DNA from: Sanguinoderma infundibulare
Lineage: Eukaryota; Basidiomycota; Agaricomycetes; Polyporales; Polyporaceae
NCBI GenBank assembly: GCA_032821775.1
Contig: JAVLRN010000010.1
Location: 1,860,001 to 1,924,000, forward strand
Reading direction: 5' to 3'
Length of the DNA: 64,000 bases
Shown one piece after another: positions 10,391-21,148 of this stretch (position 1 is the stretch's first letter; each line of letters opens with the position of its first letter). Both the position numbers and the translations under genes were made by a program. The notes under the pieces were generated by a model. That model saw only the letters and a program-made list of their open reading frames with translations, was not told the origin of the DNA and did not search any database.

Positions 10391-11586
10391 ATCCGCGTTT
10401 AGACTCGAACCAGTCGTTTGGGAAGCGCATGGCACCTGCCTTTCTGGGGGGAGCGGAGTGTGAAAGGCAGGTGTCTTCCCTAACGACTGGTAAAACTGGT
10501 GGGGGTCCTGGCTGTACGTCCCAATATGGGACTCGTGTGAAAACGTACTTAGTGAAATCGCACTTCCGCCCCGCAGAACAATGGACAATACAGACCAATT
10601 GCCTCTGCTCTCTTCCACCAAAACTCAAACAAACAATGTATAATGCCTATATAAATCGCAGTGGGGTCGAAAATGGTGGATATATGCAACCAGTGGCTCT
10701 AGGATCTGAGTTTTGCTGATAAATTAGGCTCAATGTGTGCAAAACCTGTGATTGCGGACTAACAATGCCACAGCAAAATGCAAAACTTACAGAGCAGGGT
10801 GTAGTCAACCTCAAGTGTCACATAAATGCCTCATTTTGATGCAAACTATCTAACCAAGCTGAAATTTCAACTCTTATATAGGTCAATCAGGCTATGGACA
10901 AGCAATGCATGTGCTACAAAGGCTCAAACACATGAGAATGGAATCAGCCAGAGAAGAAACTACATGTAGAAGTGTTTGACATGTGTCAGCGCATGGTTAT
11001 CTCAGCAAGAGTGCCGAGTCCAAGCCACTCTGATGTCAACTTGGTTCTGTGCATGTACCATTGGCCACGTGATTATGCAAAATGCGGAGAGGGATACAGA
11101 CCTCTCACAAATTAAAATGTGCTCCTATAATATCTATAAGCATATAACAGGGGTAGAACTCGCAGGACCTGCGCTCCGAGTGTAACATACATCATGTATG
11201 CAAGTGGATTCCAGGTGAGTGCCTAGCGGCATGCGGAAGCGCTGGCATCAACCGGGCGTCTTTGGCTTCGGATGGCGAGCACGCCCGAACAGCACGTATG
11301 GCTCACATTCAGATACACAGCTGCATATAAACAAAGCTAGGGGTCACAGGCATGTGATGTATGTCCAATGTGATAATTTGTAACAGGGATTTCCTCTGTG
11401 TTTGAGTACAGCTGAGGATTCTCTGGAGGGCCAACTCGCGATTTTTCCAAGTACGTTTTCACACGGGGTCCATATTGGGATGTACAGCCATGACCCCCAC
11501 CAGTTGTACCAGCCGGTTGGGAAGCACGAGGGAGATTTCGACCGGAGTTTGAATCCCAACCAATGGGAACGAGCCTAATCCGCGTT
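10391..11586. mobile_element. MULE-like non-autonomous element with TIRs
   Basis: The element body is 10400-11577, ends TAGACTCG / TAGGCTCG in inverted orientation, and is flanked by the 9-bp direct repeat ATCCGCGTT (10391-10399 and 11578-11586). The termini are similar over roughly 150-180 bp, with the best block at 10473-10560 against 11430-11525 inverted (both contain AACTGGTGGGGGTC). No transposase frame is present. A 9-bp duplication with long inverted repeats is typical of Mutator-like elements, so it is probably mobilised in trans. It interrupts the peptidase coding sequence. Confidence 0.85.
10409..10491. repeat. nested hairpin in the left TIR
   Basis: Outer arms ACCAGTCGTTTGGGAAG (10409-10425) and its complement with one mismatch (10475-10491) enclose an inner perfect 12-bp stem, CACCTGCCTTTC / GAAAGGCAGGTG (10433-10444 and 10462-10473). 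The hairpin exists only at the left end of the element. Confidence 0.8.
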
Positions 11587-12760
11587 AAACACGCGCATGT
11601 CACCGTCCCCACATGCGATCACGCTGAATGGCATTGGTGCTCAGGAACTCCGGCGGCCCATCCGTGCACTGACACTCTGGCGTGCCAATGATGTTTGGCG
11701 TGAGGGCAGCGAGGGCTGTTTGGTTCATGGTCTCGATCGCACAAATCATGCCAACGATGGTCACGTAGCTCGCAAAGGGTTTGTATGCGGCCTGGAAGAT
11801 CTGGGTGACTAGTGCATTGTGCATAAGTGTAAGCACTGACGGGGGATCCGTCGTCGCGAACAGGATGGGGTCCCAATCGACAGCATCAAGTGCGCGGTAG
11901 TAGCATTCACGGATGGCGGAGGGCACGGGCTCATACAGCACGCACTTGAACGGACCAGGCTGATGACAGTAGGTGAAGAGTGAGTCGATGATAGCTTCAT
12001 ACCTCAGCGAGGTTGGAGTTCCAGAGCGCAGTGCGGTAGTTGTGGGTGTCATACACACTGTCAATGATGATGCACCTGACCTTGTCGGGATACATCACAG
12101 CGAAGTACTGGCCCAGGACTGAGCCGTAGCTCTGAAAACGTATGATTGCACATACGGCAGGGTGAGATTGAGATCTGAACGAACTCACAATGCCCCAGTA
12201 CAGCAACGTTTCCTGCTCCAGCTTCTCCATAATTCTCAACATATATGTCACACGACACTCGCCATGCTCATGAACTGCGCGATCCCCTCATCCCCTCCCC
12301 CCTCGCTCACCAAGCACCTGTCGCCGACAACACGCGCCGGCACCCGGAACAAGCCCAGCAGTGCCTCATTCAACGCATTCAAGAACTGGTTCCCCTCCTG
12401 CATCATCCAGATGTCCCGCTGGTTCTTACTGGTGAAGCAATGGAGGTGCGGCATGCTCGCACTGATGCTGCGTGGGTCGAAGCCGAGGACGTTGAATGAG
12501 CCGCCGATGACCATCGAAATGTTCATGCTGGTGCACATGAGGAAGGATGTGCTGGACCCCCTGGGACCGCAGGGGTTGATGATGATGGTGCTGCACGGAG
12601 GGTTGGCGCTGTCGTGGGCAGGAATCATGTGCACTGTGATGGTCACCATGAGACTGGATTCGGAGGCATTGTCTGGCTTGGAGGTAGTCAAACGGAAGGA
12701 GGAGGCAGGCACAAAGATGGCCGTCAGAGCAGGAGGTCGAGCGGATGTCCATGAAGGGTT

Positions 12761-13750
12761 TGAGTCGTCCGATTGTGGTCACGTGATTGCTGGGACACTT
12801 AAATCGTTTGCAATGCTTCTCAATGCACATACCTTGCCCTTCTACTCCCATCTCCCTCCCCCAGCCATCTTCAACCTCCCACATCCACGACTCATGCTGT
12901 CCCAATGCTCCAGGCCTCTCATACCTTTCCACAAGTGACGTCCATTGTCTCCAAATCGAACTCGGCGACATTCTCGACTAGCACTGATATCAAGTTTTGC
13001 CTTACTGAGCAGCTCATCAGCGGCGGGATGGAGGGGAGAAGAAGGTGAGTGGTAATGGATCAGTTCCATATATGTGGTCTTGCAGCATATTGTATGGTTG
13101 ATGAACAGAGGTTTTGCAGCACATATACCCCACCATGAGGTTCATTAGGACCCTTGTGCTCTGGTAAGCTCCCAGTCTACTCATGCTTGGAATGGTAGTA
13201 GCTGTAAATGACGCATATACTCAATAGCAGGACACCGCCGGAGATGACAGTGATGATTGGAGTGTTTGGGGCTGGGTGGTCAAACCAGGTTCGTGCTCAC
13301 CATGTTTGAGTCGCATGGTCCCAAGCACCCTCTGTCATTCTCTGCTTTCGTGCCCCCCTTGTCTCCTATCATTACTACCTGGTAGATCCCCTCTGTATGC
13401 GTGCATTGTGACAATATATTTGTTACTATCCTCTAATGCATGTTTCACGGTCGCAAATAAGTGTGGATTGATCAGAGCTGAATGGGAGCATTTTAATTGG
13501 TTCACGCAGGTTTGTATACATTTGCCTGTCCATGCAGGGTATCCATACCCTACCTCGCCCTGCATGCCATTACCCGGACCAGTCATGTATCCATCCCCAC
13601 GCGGCGTTATGGAGGGACCTGTGACAGCATCCATTCGATCAGCATTCCTGTGGAATCCTTTGCCATGGAGGCAATAGCTTGCAACGCCCGGTACGGATTC
13701 CATAGGGTATCCATCGAGGCGGGCACTTTTGGTGATGTTGTTTTCATCCC
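12761..13750. other. no confident gene
   Basis: The right part may hold the first exon of the broken peptidase (upstream of 12760), but I cannot place it. Around 13510-13710 there are loosely repeated GGTATCCAT-like motifs similar in style to 1600-1700. Open frames here have no recognisable content. Confidence 0.3.
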
Positions 13751-13985
13751 ATGGTGGATGTCAACATTCTTGCTCTGAGTGTAGCCATTTCAGTCATCAT
13801 TGACGGTTGGCAGCTCATTTCAGCTCTCTCTTATAGCGTGAACCAGCCGCCCAAGGTCCTCTCTGTTGACTGCGATGGCCCTCTGGAGTTATCTGCTGGT
13901 GACATGATGGTCAAACCGGAGGCAGAGGCTCGCTGCTTGGCATTAGTCGTTTATGTCCCACCTTTCTCACCTTGCTTGTCTTGTC
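13751..13985 (+). pseudogene. exon-like relic related to 1237-1510
   Basis: The plus strand encodes a hydrophobic stretch, then KVLSVDCDGPLELSA and EARCLALVVYVPP. The region at 1237-1510 encodes a similar ending. Nucleotide similarity covers about 100 bp. The parent gene is not recognised. Confidence 0.35.
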
Positions 13986-14084
13986 TTACACCAGACTCGC
14001 CTCCCCAGGTCTCGAATGGGTGCTCCCTGCATAACCTCCTCGCCTTCATGTGTTGAAGTTGAGGGCGAGCATGAGCGCATCGGT

Positions 14085-14850
14085 CAGGTTCACATTGAAA
14101 AGCTAGCCCTGCCCGCACTCCTGGAGGTACTGGTCGAAGTTTTGGACCATCTGGTGGTAGTGCTCAAGTCGGCCGATGAACCTGTGGAAGATGGAGTGAA
14201 TGATGGGTTGCGACTGCTTGTTCATACTGGATGCGGGCAGTGCGTTGAACTCGGACACGAGCTTCTCCTCTATCTGGAAGTCGATCGAGCAGTCATTGCT
14301 GGTGTCCTTGTAGGGCATCAATTCATCCTGTTCCTGTCTGTAGATCGGCGTGGGCAAGTCTTTCAGCGTGAACGTCAACCACCCTGCCAGCGAACGATCG
14401 GGACAGAGGGCAAGCATTGTCAATATGCCTGTCAGCGCCATGTTGGAGCAGGGGTTCAGATAAGGATTTGGAAGCTAGCGGTCGTACATGCTATTTAATA
14501 TGCGTCAATGCCGGTGACCCTTTCGACGATGTGTCCTGGAGACACATATGTCTCCTTGCCAAAGAACGCGATCACGGGGACAACAAGAAACCCAGAGATC
14601 GAGCTGATGCCTTATGTCCATCTCCAGCTGTTTGCTCTCATTCATCAGGCCAATTCACAGTGGATCAGGTTGTGCGGGGATTTACCTGATACGTGCAATG
14701 ATGAAACCCATCATGAATGGTGACAGGAATGGTGAGATGATGAAGTCCATAGTCCAGACGTTAAGCTGATACCGGCTGTCTTCGTCATTAGAGGTATAAT
14801 TGGTCACAAGTAAGATGACTACAATCGGACAAGGGGTCACAGTGACAACA
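14085..14850 (-). pseudogene. multi-pass membrane protein relic
   Basis: On the minus strand an exon at about 14845-14686 reads as membrane segments (IVVILLVTNYTSNDEDSRYQ, then DFIISPFLSPFMMGFIIARI). A GT-AG intron follows, and the next exon continues SSISGFLVVPVIAFFGKE to a TAA near 14490. A further coding-like block at 14441-14103 contains LKDLPTPIYRQEQDELMPYK and FHRFIGRLEHYHQMVQNFDQ, probably a cytosolic region. The frame does not connect across the TAA. I do not recognise the family. Confidence 0.5.
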
Positions 14851-14999
14851 GCAGGGTCAGCCTCATCGCGAGTCGAGAACCCGTAGCGGTGAGGGCATCG
14901 ACGAGGGTGCCATATCCACAGCAGCTACAAATGCAGCCATTAGGAAGAGCACTACAAGATGTAGCGTGGAGATGCATGCATACCTGGAATGCGAGGCAG

Positions 15000-15480
15000 A
15001 TAAACTATTCATGAGACAGCGCGCGAATGCTCCATGCATCCCTGAACTGCTGTGAGGCATCTGCAAAGAGCGTACTGGTGGCATCCAGTCCAGGGGAGCT
15101 CTTAAAGCATATGCAATACGACGCTGACACCGATGTCTTTGCACTGTCCGGCGTGCGATGCGCATTGAGCATGGTCGTCGGCAGATATCGGGCGCTGCCC
15201 CAGGTGAAGAGACGCTGATCCCGAATCCTCTTCATGATCTCCTACTGGAGATGGATGAACGTGTGGTGGCCCTCGCAGCACAGCGCTGGCATGTTGATGT
15301 CGAAGATCCCCAGGAGCGAGTACGCCTCATCCTCCACTCTTGTCGTGCGCCGCTCCGCCACCCACCTGGTTCAGCCGCATCTGGCACAGCAAAACAGGAT
15401 GGTAAATGTCAGTGATGTCCTGGATGACCCACAAAAGGCTTGCGTTCATGTCGAGGAAGGGTCATTCAAATGAGAGGAAG
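15000..15480 (-). pseudogene. HET-domain gene relic
   Basis: The minus strand retains, in several frames, the middle of a HET protein: VIQDITDIYHPVLL, RRTTRVEDEAYSLLGIFDIN, then after a stop EIMKRIRDQRLFTWGS and a tail with ADASQQFRDAWSIRALSH. The order matches intact HET proteins, for example EDRAYSLLGIFNINMPTLYG at 59186-60340. Stops and shifts make it non-functional. It lies far from the main HET island and is more diverged, so it is an older copy. Confidence 0.75.
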
Positions 15481-15489
15481 GCCACAACT

Positions 15490-16170
15490 CAGGGCGCGAT
15501 ATCATAAGCTCTTGTGTCCACCACAGCGGAACCACCTGCTGTGGCGGAACGCCGAGCAAGCGTTATGGGGGTCCTCCTCACCATCTTTCTCTGCGTCCTC
15601 CTCGTTCTTCCCGCTGGTCAGCCTCTGCAGAACATCTGGCCGAAGACGGGACGTCAGACAAGTAAACGATGCATCGCAGTGCCAGTGGAACATCGAGTTG
15701 ACCACCTTGAAGAGCACTGCACTGCTCGCCATTGTAGCAGAGTCCTCGGATCGTGGAGCACCTTTAGCTCCAGTGGTCATAGAGGCTTGTGTGCAGAGGG
15801 GTCGAAGGACAAGCAAGGAGACTAAGAGACAGGGCCGACCCGCAATAGACGCCAATGTCCTCGAGGAACTCACTGGGAATACTGGCGGAAACACACAAGA
15901 CCATATCCCTCGAGAGCCAGCCTGACAGGGGCAGTGTCACTGAATTCGATTAACGTTCGCTCCCATCTCTGTGGCGGGGAGGAGGACCATGTCGTCCCGC
16001 AGTGGAAGCTGCGCGTCCTGAGGAACGCTCAGCATCTTGCAGATCATGCATGTTGGAAACGTGGGGCATCTGGGGTTATTGATGCTAAGGTAATGATGAG
16101 TAGCTGGACATTCTTGCGGAAATCCGACCACTGTCAACCAAGCTCCATGAGAATCATTGCTAGGGGTCAC
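15490..16170 (-). pseudogene. unrecognised gene relic (CKMLSVPQDAQLPLRDDM)
   Basis: The minus strand at about 16090-15950 encodes FPTCMICKMLSVPQDAQLPL followed by RDDMVLLPA. A close relative with GMICKMPSVPRGAQLPLRDD lies on the plus strand at about 53080-53160 next to HET C, and a decayed one near 40730-40880. A second conserved-looking block, FKVVNSMFHWHCDASFTC, lies at about 15745-15690. The family is not recognised, but it recurs beside HET genes. Confidence 0.45.
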
Positions 16171-16447
16171 AGCTGCACGTTGTACGTATGTTCTGAGGAC
16201 AGCTTCAGGCAGCTGGTGACAGCTTCGCCAAACTCGACTTTTGCCTCCCTACACAGTGCATTTCCAGCCAGCTGGTCAGAGGCTGGGGGCTAGAACCTGG
16301 ACCAGGTATAGCGGTCAGGTGGCAGCCAGCTGGCTACCGCCTGGGCGCCAGGAAAAACAGAGGATGGTGCCACAGTGGTACCAGCTCCAGCTGGATACCA
16401 GCTGTCGCTTCTACCTGGCATCAACATGTGTAATGAGGTGGTAACCA
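16171..16447. other. CAGCTGG-rich intergenic DNA
   Basis: CCAGCTGG-type motifs recur many times between 16205 and 16405; a similar cluster lies at 35485-35560. No gene is seen. The copia element begins at 16448. Confidence 0.4.
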
Positions 16448-16798
16448 TGTTGAACGCATATAGCCGAGCATAGCGTTGCACGGCATAGCTGCATATCTGG
16501 ATATCGGCACAGCCCAATATCACATCCATTGCACAGGTGCTGTATAGCCACCCCACATGATCATCTCATGTGATGCCATACCTTGTATCCCAGTATGGCA
16601 TGTCTTGTACTGTATAGCCTTAGTAATGCAGTACACTCTGTAGTATATATATGGCCCCTATTGGCCCTAATATCAGCAGTTCTTCTACTCTTCTCCTCAC
16701 TTGCCTCTACAGCCTCTCTACCTCTCTAGCCAGGTGAGTATGTGTGACTGCTGTGTCTAGTTGCACCCCACAGTGGGCAACCCCCACTGTGCTAAACA
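16448..16798 (+). repeat. 5' LTR of the copia element
   Basis: 351 bp, differing from 34231-34581 at roughly a dozen sites, mostly CpG transitions. It contains TATATATA near 16643-16650 and a perfect-looking splice donor, CCAG|GTGAGT, at 16734. The downstream gag frame has no nearby ATG and is preceded by CTAAC ... TGTCCAG ending at about 28767, so a leader intron is likely. Confidence 0.9.
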
Positions 16799-16813
16799 GG
16801 TTATGAGCCCTGG
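16799..16813 (+). other. copia primer-binding site (initiator tRNA anticodon half)
   Basis: GGTTATGAGCCCTGG follows the LTR directly. Its complement reads CCAGGGCTCATAACC, the anticodon arm of eukaryotic initiator tRNA-Met (CAU anticodon), not a tRNA 3' end. Priming by the cut 5' half of tRNA-iMet is known for Drosophila copia and relatives. Confidence 0.85.
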
Positions 16814-17045
16814 TCGACGTTGTGGATACTGCGCCGCTCGCTGCTGGCTGTGTTCCACTCCTCACCAGCTCACCTGGTGTTTTTACATGTTTATCATCTA
16901 TCCCTTGTCGCCGTTATGGCAGACTATCCATGTGTTGGATCAGGCGCGATCATATGCTGCTGGCCACACATGATGGTGGCTTGGATGTGGTGCGATCTTT
17001 GTCATCGCTGCCTGCCAATGCCACAAGAGGGGGAACCTATGCCGT

Positions 17046-18036
17046 TGATACACTATCTCAGGGCCTGTGAACAGTCGGGACGACCGAGGGCTGAGGGAGG
17101 CGAGGTCAGCGCGATGTCGCTGGTGTGGAGGGCAAGTATGGTCTCGGGTTCCCTTTGGTCGTGATCATAACCAGTGCCGAGGAGAAGAGAGGGGAAAGAG
17201 CGTGTGGGGTCAAAGGTCGAAAGTCGCGGTGAAAGTCGCACGACGAGTCACTGTCGCTGTCGCAAATCGGTCGATTGGTGGTCACTGTCGCAAGTCGCAA
17301 TCGCAGTCGCTAGCTACACCCAACAGAGGACGATGCCGAGTTGCGCTTGCTCGTCAGAGAAATGAGAGGTAAAGGGTGGGGGTCCAAGATTTTCTGCCCA
17401 AATGGCAACGAGTGAGGTTAAGTACATCTGTAACCAGTAGCTACACGCGACGCCCATAGCCTAGCCTGCCTCATGGTGGCGAGCGATCACAAAACCAGCA
17501 TCGGAAACCCTCCGGAACTACAGCGATCGGCGCACGACTGTGACCGGATTGGGCAACCACAGTCGGCTTGTCTTGGCGGGTCGTGATCACTGTCGCACAG
17601 TCGCGCAACTCGTTGGTTTCTGGTTGTCGCAACCCGTACCTGCTGCATAAGTAACCTTTCGTGAGGGACGATCTGTGACCAGTCGCGTGATGCGACGGGG
17701 AGAGCAACTGTGTGACTTAACTTGTGGCCTGTCACCATGCGACCATAGGGACAGTCGGGGACAGGCCGAGTTGCGACACCGATCGTGACCGAATACACTT
17801 GGGTACCCTTCGACGGCCTAGTCTTGGTGCGGCGGCATCGCACGTGCCCGGCTTCTTCGGCTCCCATCGGTACCAAACCCGGTTAGCAGGCCGGGCCGCC
17901 ACCACATGTGTCCGAATCGCGCAGCCCAGAGATGCCAACGAGCCGGCAACCGCCAAGACGTCGGTCGAGTCACCTCGGTCGTCCGAATGGAGCAGTTGCA
18001 TCGGGCTCCACGGTCGGAAGCGTCAGGTGTGCATCA
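17046..18036 (-). repeat. 3' LTR of gypsy-2
   Basis: 991 bp. It differs from the other LTR at about 45 sites by eye, essentially all C/T or G/A at CpG. It is rich in GTCGC/GCGAC pentamers. Confidence 0.95.
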
Positions 18037-18050
18037 CCTCCCCCTCACTG
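18037..18050 (-). other. 3' polypurine tract of gypsy-2
   Basis: The minus strand reads CAGTGAGGGGGAGG immediately before the 3' LTR. The same 14-mer recurs inside pol at 22627-22640. Confidence 0.8.
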
Positions 18051-18378
18051 GGATCTCGACCGTCCTCGGTCACCACGAGGAAGCTGCGTGATACTGGTGC
18101 CATCGCCATGCGATCTTCTCTTCTCGGCCACTTGACAGACGGCGATCCTCGCTAGACACGCTTCTCGACGAGAATGGTAACCCTTCGACCTGTCGCGCGA
18201 CAAAAGACCGCCCCGAACTGGTGATCCCGTGACTCCAGACGTGCCATGGGGGTAGGCCCGAGATGCTGGCGCCGCCGTCACGCGTCACATAAGAGCCGTC
18301 GCCTGGTGGGTCTTTGTCCGTGCTCCCCTTCAACCTCGCCCCTCGGTCCTTCTTCCTCTCCTCATCCCATCAGCTCCC

Positions 18379-20612
18379 ATGTCTGACCCCAAAGGCAAAT
18401 CCTGCGCCACCGGCGACGACACCACCCAGGTCGCGCGCGACAGCGCCAAAGCCAACCTTGACATCCTCCTCGACTACTTGGATGGGAACCCCCCAGAGAC
18501 CGACAACGACCACGAGGCGGGACTCCAAAACGCGTCGGACAACCTGGTATGTCGTCTGTTGCTGTGTCCCTCCCTGTTCAGGCTGACTTCGTTTTCTCAT
18601 TGCAGGACGCTTGGCTCGGTCCAGGAGCAGACGCCAATGCGGTTGCTGCCATCACCGACCACATTGTCTTGTCGTTCGTGGACTGGTTCAGCTCAGTCAC
18701 GCACGCGTGGCCATCCTGGCTCAGCCACATCCTCCGGGAGGGATACCTGCGCCTCGCCACCCGACAGATCACCGATGCTCAACGTGTCGCCTGGAAGGCC
18801 AATGTGATGGCCAAGGCGCGTGAGCGCGCCACCAAAAAGGCCGCCCGCCAGGCCGCTCTTCCTCCTATGCCCGACATCCTCGCTGGCATCGCTGCCCCTC
18901 CTCCTCCTCTGTCCTCTGCTGCCACGTTGCAGCACCCTTCTGCCGCCATCGCTGTCACCACGTCCTCCCAGCACTCCTCCGCCGCCATCGCCGCGACTCT
19001 TGCTCCGGCGTCGTCCACGTCGTGCTCGGGCGCTGTTGCTGCCGACACCGTCGCCGCCCGCCGAGTCGCCGCCGCCCTGCGTTCGCCCTCGCATTCGCCG
19101 CAAGCGCGGCTTGGTGGATCGCAGCTCCGTGGAGTCGGCCGAAGTCACCGGAGAGAAGGCCGCACCGCCCAAGAAGATGCGCCGCAATCCAGAGGTCGCT
19201 GGTGCCGCCGTTGCACCGCCCGTGCTGGCGCGCCCCGCCCCCATCGAGCTCGGTTCCTCCGAAGACGAACCCCGTCGGCCCGAGATCCCCAAAGTCGAAC
19301 TGGGGAAGCGGAAGTCGGCGGCCAACACGCAACCGCGGCCCGCATCGCCTCCTCGCCCAGACCCCACGCTGTCGGCAGTAAGTGACTTGTCGCCGCTCTT
19401 TCCCCAGTTGTCGCTGCTGATCACTGTCGCAGTGCGACCACTGCTCCGGCTACACCCGGATCGAGTGCATCCTCCGGTGTGGGGAGGTCCGGTGCGAAAA
19501 ATGTCACAAGGACAAGAAGGGCTGCGAGTACGACTCGCAGTGGTACAGCGAGTGGTTTGACGACTCCAAGTTCAAACGCGGTAAGTCGCCCAGCCCCTCC
19601 TATCGCCGCGACCGCTGACCTTGTTCCAGGTCGCATGGCCGTCCACCTGTCACTCCACCAGGTTGAGCGGGGCAACACAAAGGGGTGGGAGCTCGCCGCT
19701 GATGGCTCCATCATTGCGGTTGCTCCTCCGGACACCGAGGGCCCGGCCGTCGCCAACCCACCCCCCAAGGCTCCAAAGCCCCGCAAGGCCAAGAAGCCGG
19801 CACCCGCTGTCGCTGACCCTCCTCCTGCCACGGGTCCTTCCATGCGTCATGCTGCAGCGGTCCCTGGGCCTGTTGCAGGCGCTGCGACCCGTCGCACCGG
19901 TGACGCTCTCCCTCCCATCATCAGCCCCAAGATGCGTCGCATCCTCAACGCTCGTGTGCCTGTCATGGCCCCCCCCTCACGCGTCGCCCACGCTCCTCCC
20001 CCCACCGCTGGTCCTTTGTCTCGCCCTGCCGCGCCGATCCCCGCCCATCCTCCTTGGCCGACCTACGCCACAGGCTTCCGCATCCCCGCGCTGACTATGC
20101 GCCTCCGTCACCAACTCACCGGCGAGGGCTTCCCTCTCCTCGCGTCCTCTGCCAACCGGCACGTCACTGGCCTCGGCGGCGCGACCGCCGGACTGGGTGC
20201 CGACGACCTCGCCAGTGCTGGTCTTTCGGAGGACTGGCAGACATACATCCACGCCCTCCGAGCGGAGAACGCCTTCGTCGCCGGTCGCATTGAGGTCCTG
20301 CTGGAGCTCCAGCAGTACCTGCATGAGCTAGAGCTCATCACGACTGGGAAGGAGTGGGGGGCTGACGACTACGAGGCCGATGACTACAACGAGCGTGAGT
20401 GCAAGCCCACTGGTCGGGGGAGCAATGACAATGACAATGACGACCCGTCGTACGTCCTGTCGGAGGACGAGTGGGGGCCGGTCGTCCAGGCACCTGTCAC
20501 GCAGGAGCCCGTCGCAGAGGCGCCTGTCACAGAGGAGCCTGTCGCTGAGGAGCCTGTCGCTGAGCCATCAGAAGGCCAGGAGGACGAGTTGAATGGCGAA
20601 GGGGACAAGTAG
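18379..20612 (+). pseudogene. spliced antisense gene in gypsy-2, Zn-cluster-like protein
   Basis: Located between the integrase end and the 3' LTR, on the strand opposite to gag-pol. Four exons fit GT-AG introns: 18379-18546, 18606-19377, 19433-19580 and 19630-20612. The product would exceed 680 residues. Exon 2 starts with a helical domain (DWFSSVTHAWPSWLSHIL) and continues through an alanine/proline-rich linker to IELGSSEDEP. Exon 3 encodes CDHC-x7-C-x3-C-x4-CEKC-x6-C, reminiscent of a fungal Zn2Cys6 cluster. Exon 4 has a coiled-coil-like segment (LLELQQYLHELELI) and acidic PVAEEPVAE repeats. A reading-frame change near 19060-19090 in exon 2 (GCC run) suggests a one-base indel, so this copy is probably broken. 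The role is unknown; DNA binding or regulation of the element is a guess. Confidence 0.65.
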
Positions 20613-20735
20613 GTGGAGTCCAGTCGCGCCGCGGTCGCACCCCATCGGACACTGATTTTCCTCCCAGTTTTCTTTCTTGGACTTGCATGTGTATGTAGGC
20701 GTGCTCTCTTCCCGTCTTGTTGCTAGTTTTCTTGC

Positions 20736-20862
20736 TGTATGTCGCATGTCGCCATCGCTATCTCGGTCACAGTATCGCAGTTGCTATCACAGTGTTGCAG
20801 TCGTTATCGCAGTGTCGCAGTCGCTGGTCGCAGTCGTCTTCGCTATCTTGTCGCCTGTAGCT
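20736..20862 (+). repeat. degenerate TCGCAGT repeats
   Basis: About ten loose copies of TCGCAGT / TCGCTAT lie between the convergent 3' ends of the antisense gene (20612) and integrase (21149). They could serve as shared 3'-end signals. The motif echoes the GTCGC-rich LTR. Confidence 0.5.
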
Positions 20863-21148
20863 TATATCCGTCAATAATACTATCTCTCCTTTGGTTCTAG
20901 ACGTGTGAATGACAAAAGTATTTCCCCGAGGGAAAGGCTCAGCGTGAAATCCTTCATCGCCAGAAAACCCTCGCCATTGCAACAAAGCCACGATGGAAAA
21001 TCGGTCGCAAGGTTGCATCCGAAGTCGCAAAGAATATAAATGAGAGACTATGAAGTGGCAATTGGGGGGGGGGTATGCGAAAGATGAAAAGAGCACAATA
21101 TGGAAGATATGGAAGCGGATAACAAATGAAAACAGATACTCAGCTCGA

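Larger units (their letters stand above)
9914..12760 (-). pseudogene. TAP-like alpha/beta-hydrolase (peptidase S33 type), broken
   Basis: Pieces in order on the minus strand match fungal tripeptidyl-aminopeptidase-like hydrolases. They are the N-terminal strand LCACLLLPFDY, the oxyanion region INPCGP, GFDPRSISAS, the nucleophile elbow SYGSVLGQYF (after a 57-nt intron, 12188-12132), the middle IIDSLFTYCHQ, and the C-terminal TAP domain WQYTGTL ... KYDPVCPL with catalytic Asp and NSHRHRS. The family is secreted and releases peptides from protein N termini. Decay is evident. Frameshifts lie near 12685, 12000 and 11620. Normally invariant glycines are lost (NPCGPRGS for NPGGPGGS), and a 1.2-kb transposon sits at 10400-11577. 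The reading frame is continuous across the insertion site once the insert is discounted. Confidence 0.85.

Noticed and set aside
9848..10402. Plus-strand frame of 184 codons
   Set aside because: It mirrors the minus-strand peptidase C-terminal domain, which is recognisable.
16643..16733. Copia gag start at an ATG inside the LTR that would splice in frame to gag
   Set aside because: The ATG overlaps the TATA box and would lie upstream of the expected transcription start.
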